Assembly: GCA_903927415.1 (NCBI GenBank)
Contig: CAIYMZ010000002.1
Coordinates: 1-12,756, forward strand
Direction: 5' to 3'
Origin: an uncultured Alphaproteobacteria bacterium
Lineage (GTDB): Bacteria > Pseudomonadota > Alphaproteobacteria > Rickettsiales > UBA1997
Length of the DNA: 12,756 bases
The translations under genes were made by a program, and so were the position numbers. Numbering within the stretch: position 1 is the first letter of the stretch; every line of letters begins with the position of its first letter. This document shows, piece by piece, positions 1 to 6,398 of the stretch. The notes below the pieces were generated by a model. The model was not told the origin of the DNA and did no database searches. It saw only the letters and a list, made by a program, of their open reading frames with translations.

Positions 1-2
1 CT

Positions 3-302
3 GATTTATCTGGATCTGGGGAGTTAGAAAAAAATAAACTCACTACCGATTTTATTAGTTCATCTCAAAAAATAGAGATCAAGTTAGTTGCCCCAAAGCT
101 TAAAGACCTAAAAAAGATTAAAGAAGAGAGTCTTAACAATTCCTACGCATCGGAGCCAATAACCAAAGGATCAAGACTCAGAACCCAAGAAAAAGTAGGT
201 AAAATCTGGTTTGCCCCACATATTGACTCGGAAGGAAATCAACATTCTGAAAAAATCATACATGTTGTTGATGAAGAAGCGAAGTGGGTGGGTCAAAGAT
301 GA
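3..302 (+). CDS. traV: TraV, outer-membrane lipoprotein of the F-type T4SS core (3' end only)
   Basis: The reading frame is open from the window edge (first full codon at 3) to TGA at 300-302, giving 99 C-terminal residues; the start, signal peptide and lipobox lie outside the window. The last 35 residues contain KVGKIWFAPHIDSEGNQH followed by a short strand and a Trp near the end. This matches the conserved R/K-V-x-x-I-W-x-A-P tail of TraV, in which an acidic, Gly-containing turn follows the WxAP box. In F-type systems TraV is the outer-membrane lipoprotein that, with TraK and TraB, forms the core complex (VirB7/9/10 equivalents). The preceding stretch is Lys/Glu/Ser-rich, probably a linker. 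The position directly before traC is the usual one, and the stop overlaps the traC start (ATGA at 299-302). The family call is fairly sure, but only the C-terminal third or so is visible. Confidence 0.82.
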   Translation, partial: DLSGSGELEKNKLTTDFISSSQKIEIKLVAPKLKDLKKIKEESLNNSYASEPITKGSRLRTQEKVGKIWFAPHIDSEGNQHSEKIIHVVDEEAKWVGQR

Positions 303-3076
303 TGAATCTAAAAAAAATTTACGATGTAGCAAATCAGATTTTTGGCGGCGGTAATCTTTCTCAAGATCGCCGTCATATCAAATTCAGTCATATACAAATC
401 GCTGATCTGTTGCCTTATCGCTCTTTTGATTCCGATAAGAAGGTTTTTATTAACGACAATTCAGTTGGATTTATTCTTGAGGGTAATCCGCTAGTAGGGG
501 CTAATGATGGAGTGGTAGAAGCTATTTCTGGGGTTTTTACTGACGGTATCCCAGAGGGATGTTCTGTACAATTTTTAAATTGGGCTTCGCCAAAGATTGG
601 CGATATTTTTGATCACTGGCGCCAGCCTCGTGATGTGCAAGGTGGGATCTATAAAAAAATCGCCGATGAGAGAATAAAATATTTCAAAGAAGCCAATCAC
701 AAATCTATCTTTGGATCGACTCCATATACGCTTAAAAACTTCCGTTTGATTGTTGCTGTATCAATGCCATTCCGTGAAAAGAGTGGCGATGTTACTGTTT
801 CCAAATTCTTTAAAGAAATTTTTGCGAACAAAAAGGCGAATGAAAATTCAATCGAATTGGTCACGAAAGAACTTTGTTCTTTCAGAGAAAAATTAAAAAC
901 GGCGCTTAATACAGCCGGCGTTAACTCCGTAAATATCGAGCCAGAAGGATTAATAAATTTTTTGGATGAGTTAATTAATTTTAATACTTCTCCATGGAAA
1001 GAAAACCGATCATACGATCCGTTGCAGCCTATCAACAGGCAGGTGGTTGATCCAGAAAACAGTTTGGTTAAAGAGCAGGATCAGATTACATTTTATCATG
1101 ATGATCCAAGTAAGAAGATTGAAGTAAGATCATTTTCAGTCAGGAATTTTCCTTCTAATTGGGCGCAATGGCAATGTCGTGATTTGATAGGAGATTATTT
1201 TCAAGATTTGCGCCGGATGGAATATCCTTTCCTAACTTTTTTCTCGGTGACGCTGCCAAAAGATGAAGAAAAGCTAGTAGAACACGCCAGAACAAAGAAT
1301 TTTAATGCTACCAGACTGGCTTCAAGCGAAATGGCCAGATTTATTCCTGAGATGAAAAAAGCTGCTCAAGAATGGCAGTTTGTTAATGAGAAACTGAATT
1401 CCGGTCAGAAAATTTTAAAGTGCATTTATCAGGTAATAACCTTCGCTCCCCAAGATAAAATTGATGAAGCTGAACAGACAATAAAATCAATTTATAAAGC
1501 CTGTGGATGGACTCTTGCGCGTGATAAATATTTACAATTACCCGCATTTTTAACAGTTATGCCCTTCAGCCTATCTGAAGGATATTTTGATGATTTACAA
1601 AAGTTGGGCAGAACAAAAACAATGGTTTCTTGGACTGTTGCAAATTTGGCTCCACTTCAAGGTGAATATCGTGGCATGGGATCTCCATGTTTGATGCTCT
1701 ATGGTTGTCGCGGACAGGTATTTTTCTGGGATCCTTTCGCTAACAAAGAAGGTAATTTTAACTGTATTGTTGTTGGAAAATCTGGTTCCGGTAAATCGGT
1801 TTTGATGCAAGAGATTGTTACATCCCTTAGAGGAAGAGATGGGATCGTGTATGTAATTGATGATGGGCGATCATTTATGAATACCTGCCGTCTGCAAGAT
1901 GGCGAATTTGTTGAGTTTTCTGATAAGGCCGAATCTGCAATTGTCATAAATCCTTTTTCGGTAGTGAATCCCGAAACAATGGAAAAATCTCCAGAATATA
2001 AAACTGAGGTAATCAGGTTAATCACGGCGATTGTTTGTCAGATGTGTGAAGGTGATCCAACTAAAAAAGGTACTAAAACCTTAGATCAGATACAAATGAG
2101 ATTGATTGAGGACGCTGTAGGAAAAATTTGGGATGATAAACAGACCGATGCCAACATTACTACCATAAGAGACTATTTCAAAAATCATGATGATCAAAGA
2201 GGAAGAGATCTAGCGACTCTACTAGGTCCATTCACAAAAGACGGTGTTCTCGGTCGTTTTTTTGAGGGAAGAAGTACCGTCAAACTTTCAAACGCATTCA
2301 TGGTTTTTGAAACCGCTGAGCTGAAGAATAAGAAGGAATTGCAGTCAATTGTGGTGATGTTCTTGATGTTCATGATCTCTGAAAACATGTATTTTGGTGA
2401 TAGAAAAAGACAAATCAGTTTAGTGATTGACGAGGCTTGGGATCTGCTGCATGGAGAGGGTTCAGCAATATTTATTGAGGGGATGGCAAGGCGCGCAAGA
2501 AAGTATGGCGGCAATCTGATTTTAGGAACCCAATCACTTGATGACTTCTATAAAACTCCAGCAACCAAGGCTGCATTAGATAACAGCGATTATGGTTTAT
2601 ACATGTCGATGAAACAAGAAAACATCAACATGTTGGAGGCTTCTGGCAAAATATCTTTTAAGGAGAATCCGGGATTAAAAGAAGCCATGGCGGCAACCAA
2701 GAAAGTTCAGGGTCAATATTCTCAGGTGGTGATTTATGGTCCAGCCGGATGGTTCAAGGCTAACCTAGTTTTCGATAAGTTTTCAATCCTGCTTTATTCA
2801 TCAACAGCGGAGCATGTAGCCAGAAAAAACGAATTAATCTCCCAAGGATATTCGATGGAAGAGTCTCTTGATATAATGGTCCGGGAAGAAATGAAAAATC
2901 CGGAAGTAAAATTCTTAAGTCCTTCCGACTTCAGAGCGGTGATAGATATGACACAAAATGCAGCTGACAGAATAAGTCACGAAGATGCTTTTGAGATGGT
3001 GATCAAGAAGAAGCTGCAAGCTCAGCACCCAGATTTTTACCAGAAAATTTATTCACAACGAACCATGAGGTTATAA
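299..3076 (+). CDS. traC: TraC, F-type conjugation assembly ATPase (VirB4 family)
   Basis: This is the cytoplasmic, membrane-associated ATPase that powers pilus and channel assembly. It has 925 residues from the ATG at 299, slightly longer than F TraC (about 875). The N-terminal TraC-type domain carries the LPYRSFD box and the GFILEGNPL motif near residues 35-60. The HerA/VirB4-type motor follows: Walker A GKSGSGKS at about 493-500, Walker B LVIDEAWDLL with Asp711-Glu712, then RARKYGGNLILGTQS, the conserved motif that ends in the sensor-like Gln. The frame extends upstream to a GTG at 284, but the tandem ATGs at 299 and 302 are better starts: 299 makes the ATGA overlap with the traV stop that is typical of this operon. 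The ribosome-binding site is weak (GGTGGG at 286-292), so coupled translation is likely. It ends in a one-base overlap (TAATG) with trbI. No motif is missing and the gene looks intact. Confidence 0.96.
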   Translation: MMNLKKIYDVANQIFGGGNLSQDRRHIKFSHIQIADLLPYRSFDSDKKVFINDNSVGFILEGNPLVGANDGVVEAISGVFTDGIPEGCSVQFLNWASPKIGDIFDHWRQPRDVQGGIYKKIADERIKYFKEANHKSIFGSTPYTLKNFRLIVAVSMPFREKSGDVTVSKFFKEIFANKKANENSIELVTKELCSFREKLKTALNTAGVNSVNIEPEGLINFLDELINFNTSPWKENRSYDPLQPINRQVVDPENSLVKEQDQITFYHDDPSKKIEVRSFSVRNFPSNWAQWQCRDLIGDYFQDLRRMEYPFLTFFSVTLPKDEEKLVEHARTKNFNATRLASSEMARFIPEMKKAAQEWQFVNEKLNSGQKILKCIYQVITFAPQDKIDEAEQTIKSIYKACGWTLARDKYLQLPAFLTVMPFSLSEGYFDDLQKLGRTKTMVSWTVANLAPLQGEYRGMGSPCLMLYGCRGQVFFWDPFANKEGNFNCIVVGKSGSGKSVLMQEIVTSLRGRDGIVYVIDDGRSFMNTCRLQDGEFVEFSDKAESAIVINPFSVVNPETMEKSPEYKTEVIRLITAIVCQMCEGDPTKKGTKTLDQIQMRLIEDAVGKIWDDKQTDANITTIRDYFKNHDDQRGRDLATLLGPFTKDGVLGRFFEGRSTVKLSNAFMVFETAELKNKKELQSIVVMFLMFMISENMYFGDRKRQISLVIDEAWDLLHGEGSAIFIEGMARRARKYGGNLILGTQSLDDFYKTPATKAALDNSDYGLYMSMKQENINMLEASGKISFKENPGLKEAMAATKKVQGQYSQVVIYGPAGWFKANLVFDKFSILLYSSTAEHVARKNELISQGYSMEESLDIMVREEMKNPEVKFLSPSDFRAVIDMTQNAADRISHEDAFEMVIKKKLQAQHPDFYQKIYSQRTMRL

Positions 3077-3492
3077 TGAAAATCTTAAGTAAATTGCCAA
3101 AAGGAATTGCCGCTAGTGTCGCCGCTGCTCTTGTAGTGTCGGCTTTATCTTCATTTGTTACTTACAAGATTCTTGAAAGAAAAATTCCAAAAATCGCAGT
3201 GGTTGATCTGAGCTATTTGAACAATGATTTCATGCTCAAGCTCTCTCGCTATTTAGTTGAACATAAAATGGGCGATGATGCCCTAACTGTTGCGGTTAAA
3301 ACACATCTGCAAACCTTAGAATCAATACTGAAAGACATAAGTCATAGTCATCAGAATTATATTTTGATGCAGAAGCAAACCGTTGTCTCTGAAGATGTAG
3401 AGGATGTCACAAAGGAAATAGAGAAGGCTCTTTTCAGTGCTGTAGTGAGCAAAACTAAAGAAGGCGAGGTGTCAGATGAAAGAGCTGAATAG
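3076..3492 (+). CDS. trbI: TrbI-family inner-membrane protein (pilus assembly/retraction)
   Basis: It has 138 residues: a short basic N-terminus, one membrane segment at about 11-31, and a periplasmic helical domain. The segment after the membrane helix (KIAVVDLSYLNNDFMLKL) and the later pattern of a His-Gln pair, IL, VV and DVTKEIE resemble the F-type TrbI family. F TrbI has about 128 residues and sits between traC and traW, as here. In F, loss or overproduction of TrbI changes pilus length and retraction, so a role in controlling retraction is inferred by homology. A GAGG sits just upstream (3067-3070) and the start overlaps the traC stop by one base. The C-terminus is charged (KTKEGEVSDERAE) and its last codons overlap the next gene by 17 bases. 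The family is poorly conserved, so the call rests on pattern, topology and position together. Confidence 0.8.
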   Translation: MKILSKLPKGIAASVAAALVVSALSSFVTYKILERKIPKIAVVDLSYLNNDFMLKLSRYLVEHKMGDDALTVAVKTHLQTLESILKDISHSHQNYILMQKQTVVSEDVEDVTKEIEKALFSAVVSKTKEGEVSDERAE

Positions 3493-3964
3493 CAGAAAAT
3501 TAGTTCTCGGAATCCTAACAGTTTTTTTTGCGATGGTTGCGATTTGGATTATTCCGGCAAATTTTGAGATAGTACCAAACTACAGCGAATCTTTGCCGTA
3601 CAAATGGGTTTTGGTTAAGAAAGGTTTATTGCCGAGTAAAAGAGATCAGGTTTTCGTTTTTTATGTCAGGGATAATAAGCTGCTCGGAGTAGAAAAAATT
3701 AAATTCATAAAATTGGTTGGTGGACTGCCTGGAGATGAAGTAACGGTAAAGGGTGTAGAGGTATTTGTTGCAGAAAATTTAATTGGAATTGCCAAGCCTT
3801 ACTCAAAAAAGCAGCAGCAGTTACACGCCATTTCTTCCGGCATTATTCCGGCACATCAATTCTTCGCCTATACCCCTCACATAGATTCCTTTGATTCTCG
3901 CTATCAAGAAATTGGACTGATCGATGAAAAAGACATTGTTGGCACTGCTATTCTTACTTTTTAG
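3476..3964 (+). CDS. trhF: S26-family signal peptidase, TraF(RP4)/TrhF type
   Basis: This is a 162-residue membrane-anchored serine protease of the conjugative S26 class, with a single N-terminal membrane segment at about 9-28. Box B is NYSESLPYKWVLV, with catalytic Ser39 in the S-L-P context. Box D is KFIKLVGGLPGDEV, with the general-base Lys79 four residues before GLPGD, the same spacing as in leader peptidase. Box E is DSFDSRY at 137-143. All catalytic elements are present. In RP4 the relative TraF trims and circularises the pilin; related TrhF proteins occur beside traW in R27- and SXT-type systems, whereas F itself has none. I infer a role in maturing the pilin or another exported Tra protein. 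A good GAGGTG (3466-3471) precedes the ATG. It should not be confused with the thioredoxin-fold TraF encoded at 8022. An overlap of 41 bases with traW covers its last 13 codons. The symbol trhF is used by analogy. Confidence 0.9.
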   Translation: MKELNSRKLVLGILTVFFAMVAIWIIPANFEIVPNYSESLPYKWVLVKKGLLPSKRDQVFVFYVRDNKLLGVEKIKFIKLVGGLPGDEVTVKGVEVFVAENLIGIAKPYSKKQQQLHAISSGIIPAHQFFAYTPHIDSFDSRYQEIGLIDEKDIVGTAILTF

Positions 3965-4541
3965 TAAGTCGGCGACAGCCACGGACCTTGGAATTCATGG
4001 AGTTGCCTACCAAATCAAAGAGAAGAGCCTGCTCGAAGAAATTCAAGAAAAACTGCAAGAAGCAAAAAAAGATGGGCGATTAGATAAGTTTCAAAATGGC
4101 GTTAAAAAGCAAATGTTTGACCAGGCTAACAATCCAAAGCCTGTTGATGGTATTGTAAAAGCAACTTCAAGTCGTGAGTGGATTTATGATCCGTCAATTT
4201 CTTGGCCAGACGATTTGAAAGACCAAAATGGCCAAGTTTTTTATCGCGCCGGAACAAAAGTTAACCCGCTTGATAAAATTTCATTAACGAGAGCGCTTTT
4301 ATTTATTGATGGATCAGATGAATCACAGGTTAAATGGGCTCTAGATCAATATAATCGCAGAAAGAGCAAAGCAAAAATAATTCTAGTGAAGGGCAGAGTT
4401 ATCGACTTGATGAAGAAGAAAAAAGTTCGTCTGTATTTCGATCAGACTGGGGTTTTGGTAAAAAAATTTTCAATCAAAGCTGTGCCGGCTTCTGTTGAGC
4501 AAGAAGGCAAGATGTTACGAGTTAAGGAGGTGGCTATATGA
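3924..4541 (+). CDS. traW: TraW, periplasmic F-pilus assembly protein
   Basis: It has 205 residues (F TraW has about 210) with a Sec signal peptide, MKKTLLALLFLLFSKSATA, probably cut after Ala19. The mature start DLGIHGVAYQIKEKSLLEEI is the TraW N-terminal signature. It is followed by the REWIYDPSI motif, a middle region with GTKVNPLDKI, and a C-terminal FDQTGVLVKKFSIKAVPASV block, all typical of the family. TraW is periplasmic, is needed for pilus assembly, and in F works with TrbC. The ATG at 3924 lies 41 bases inside the upstream peptidase gene with only a weak GGA at 3914-3916. It is the start that gives a complete signal peptide, and no later Met could supply one. The signal peptide is therefore encoded within the overlap. 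At the other end it overlaps traU as ATGA. Confidence 0.95.
   Translation: MKKTLLALLFLLFSKSATATDLGIHGVAYQIKEKSLLEEIQEKLQEAKKDGRLDKFQNGVKKQMFDQANNPKPVDGIVKATSSREWIYDPSISWPDDLKDQNGQVFYRAGTKVNPLDKISLTRALLFIDGSDESQVKWALDQYNRRKSKAKIILVKGRVIDLMKKKKVRLYFDQTGVLVKKFSIKAVPASVEQEGKMLRVKEVAI
4524..4532 (+). promoter_or_regulatory. Strong ribosome-binding site of traU
   Basis: AAGGAGGTG is an almost perfect anti-16S match and ends five bases before the traU ATG at 4538. It lies within the last codons of traW. It is the best Shine-Dalgarno seen in the window, so traU is likely among the better translated genes of the operon. Confidence 0.8.
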
Positions 4542-5542
4542 TTAGAAAAATAGCCTCGTTAGCGATTTTGTTTTCTCTTTTTATTGATAGCGCTCAAGCC
4601 AAACAATGCACGGGCAGAATGGTGAATCCAATTACCGACATTTGCTGGGCGTGTATTCTTCCAATTAGCATTGGTCCGGCTCCTGTAGTACCAGGAAAAA
4701 CTGCTGATACTCCTAACTTCCCCTCGCCACTTTGCGTTTGTCCAGCTCCGCCACCAATTTTTGTTCGTGCAGGAGTGGCCGTTGGATTTTGGGAGCCGGT
4801 AAGAATGGCGGATGTTACGAAAGAGCCATTTTGTTTCGTTGGAATTGGCGGACAAAAAATTGATCCAGGTATTTCGGTTGGTTCTGGTGGAGATCCTGAA
4901 GTAGGGGCTGGAACAGAGGCAGACCCAGCTACATGGCATGTGCATTGGTATCTTTATCCGGTTTTTACTTTGATCAGTGTGATTCTTGATGGGATCTGCG
5001 TGGAATCAACTCAGAGTTTTGATGTCGCTTACATGACAGAAGTAGATCCTATGTGGCTCGATGATGAACTGTCATTTATTATTAATCCGGAGGCGATTCT
5101 TTTTGGAAATCTAATCGCGCAAGCTGCTTGTGTTGCAGATTGTCTCTCAGCTTCTTTTTGGCTGCCGCTTGATCCTCTTTTTTGGTGTTCTGGTTGCCAA
5201 GGTGGTATGTATCCAGCCAATGGCAAAATTATTGCTCACAACACTTCAATTCAGTCTTCATCTCTAGCGGTTTCGAGGATGCTCTACAAGCTTCATCGCG
5301 AAGCTTTTTTGCCGATTACATCTGGGCCAGAAGCAATATGCACTGCGATTCCATCGCCAATGATAAAGAAGAGTCAATATCGCACCCAATTAACTGTGCC
5401 GATTCCAACAATCGATCCGATGCTTGGCTGCAATCCACTAGGTAAATCAACATTTTTCTGGGAATCATTTCGTGAGATTCCGGTTAGCGGCGAAGATTTT
5501 AACTACTTGATATGGAGGAAAAGAAACTGCTGTGCGGGATAA
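4538..5542 (+). CDS. traU: TraU, periplasmic DNA-transfer/pilus assembly protein
   Basis: It has 334 residues (F TraU has about 330). The signal peptide runs to AQA at 19-21, and the mature protein starts KQCTGRMVNPITDICWACILPISIG in outline, the diagnostic TraU opening. I count 15 cysteines, including the CWAC pair, CVC, CVADC, CSGC and a C-terminal CC, so the protein depends on periplasmic disulfide formation. The end, PVSGEDFNYLIWRKRNCC, is also the conserved family tail. In F, traU mutants still make some pili but transfer DNA poorly, so TraU is thought to act more in DNA transfer than in pilus building. The start is set by the strong ribosome-binding site just upstream and the ATGA overlap with traW. 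It overlaps trbC by 11 bases. Confidence 0.96.
   Translation: MIRKIASLAILFSLFIDSAQAKQCTGRMVNPITDICWACILPISIGPAPVVPGKTADTPNFPSPLCVCPAPPPIFVRAGVAVGFWEPVRMADVTKEPFCFVGIGGQKIDPGISVGSGGDPEVGAGTEADPATWHVHWYLYPVFTLISVILDGICVESTQSFDVAYMTEVDPMWLDDELSFIINPEAILFGNLIAQAACVADCLSASFWLPLDPLFWCSGCQGGMYPANGKIIAHNTSIQSSSLAVSRMLYKLHREAFLPITSGPEAICTAIPSPMIKKSQYRTQLTVPIPTIDPMLGCNPLGKSTFFWESFREIPVSGEDFNYLIWRKRNCCAG
5514..5518 (+). promoter_or_regulatory. Ribosome-binding site for the GTG start of trbC
   Basis: GGAGG is followed by 13 bases and then the GTG at 5532. The spacing is longer than usual, but no other start is available: the frame is closed by a TGA at 5508-5510, no ATG lies between, and a later TTG would destroy the signal peptide. 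Translation of trbC may therefore lean on coupling to traU. Confidence 0.6.
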
Positions 5543-6398
5543 ATTAATTTTACTCACATTGTTATTACTCTCTTTCAGCTCAATGGCTCAAGACATTGCC
5601 GCGCCTGAAATTCAAGAAAAAGATAGGCAAGAGGCCGCAGATTTTATCAGTGGAATTCAGTCAAAAACTAATTCTGATTATGAATTTGAGGCTCAGAAAA
5701 TTGTTGAGAATGCTGAAGAGGTAAAAAAGAAAACTGCCAAGACTCACGCCAAGGATGTTAGCGAAGTGGCAGAAAAAGTTAGTAAGGTTCAACAAGGTAA
5801 AAACTTTAAAGAATCAGAAAATTGGATTAAGAAAAACCAAAACGAATTATTTGCTAAACAAACACAGGCGCTGCCAAAAATTGATTATGATATTACCAAA
5901 GAGGCGCGCCAGAAGGATGCTATAGCGCAGTTGCTGCATAATTACCGTTTCAAAGCGGATGATGTGAAGAAGGCCACGATAAACCACTACCCATTGATGA
6001 TCTTTGTATCTTCATCAATTCCGAGAAGCTCACTCAAAGATTTAATGATTCAGGCAAAGCAATCAGGGGGAATTCTTGTTTTTAGGGGCATCATTGGAAG
6101 CTTAAAAAATACTCAAGATTTTTTAGCTGACATTTCAAAGGAGAATGTTTCGGCAATCATTGATCCTAGGCTGTTTGACATATTTCAGGTCAAACTTGTA
6201 CCCACTTTTGTTGTTCTATCAAGCTCAACGCAAGACTGCCAAGAGCAGGATTGTCATTTTACCCCAAGACACGACCGCATTACCGGAAACATCACTCTAA
6301 AATATGCTTTAGAGCAGATTGAAAATGCCAAAGGAGATGCCGGCAAGACTGCCACTGAATATTTATCCAGAATCAATGCAGGAGGCCAGTCTTCATGA
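5532..6398 (+). CDS. trbC: TrbC, F-type pilin assembly protein with thioredoxin-like domain
   Basis: It has 288 residues, clearly longer than F TrbC (about 212). The signal peptide ends at SSMA (16-19) and the start codon is GTG. Residues about 25-120 are a hydrophilic Glu/Lys/Ala/Gln-rich helical stretch, probably coiled coil, which accounts for the extra length. The conserved TrbC domain starts at about 153 with YPLMIFVSSSIPRSSLKDLM. It continues through GGILVFRGIIGS and FQVKLVPTFVV, where the Val-Pro-Thr is the cis-proline element of a thioredoxin fold. The active-site CXXC is absent, as usual in TrbC; the only cysteines are Cys236 and Cys241, in a loop. TrbC is periplasmic, is needed for pilus assembly, and cooperates with TraW. 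It overlaps traN as ATGA, and a GGAGG at 6381-6385 inside its end serves traN. Confidence 0.93.
   Translation: MRDKLILLTLLLLSFSSMAQDIAAPEIQEKDRQEAADFISGIQSKTNSDYEFEAQKIVENAEEVKKKTAKTHAKDVSEVAEKVSKVQQGKNFKESENWIKKNQNELFAKQTQALPKIDYDITKEARQKDAIAQLLHNYRFKADDVKKATINHYPLMIFVSSSIPRSSLKDLMIQAKQSGGILVFRGIIGSLKNTQDFLADISKENVSAIIDPRLFDIFQVKLVPTFVVLSSSTQDCQEQDCHFTPRHDRITGNITLKYALEQIENAKGDAGKTATEYLSRINAGGQSS

Noticed and set aside
284..298. Upstream in-frame GTG start for TraC adding MGGSK
   Set aside because: It would lengthen the overlap with traV and has no better ribosome-binding site; the tandem ATGs at 299/302 form the ATGA junction seen elsewhere in this operon.
697..1035. Antisense open frame of 112 codons inside traC
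   Set aside because: It lies wholly within a well-supported gene, has no ribosome-binding site or family resemblance, and is expected by chance in AT-rich coding DNA. The same applies to the other minus-strand frames at 1595-2514, 4559-5226, 7139-7369, 9966-10196 and 11853-12282.
3522..3529. Run of eight T in the membrane-segment codons of the S26 peptidase, as a possible phase-variable slippage site
   Set aside because: Eight is short for a contingency tract, the frame is intact, and Phe codons in an AT-rich membrane segment explain it.
5182..5445. Plus-strand frame of 87 codons within traU
   Set aside because: It is a shadow of traU in another frame; the encoded peptide has no recognisable features, and traU is intact through the region. 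The frames at 6756-7031 (in traN) and 9308-9490 (in traH) are rejected for the same reason.
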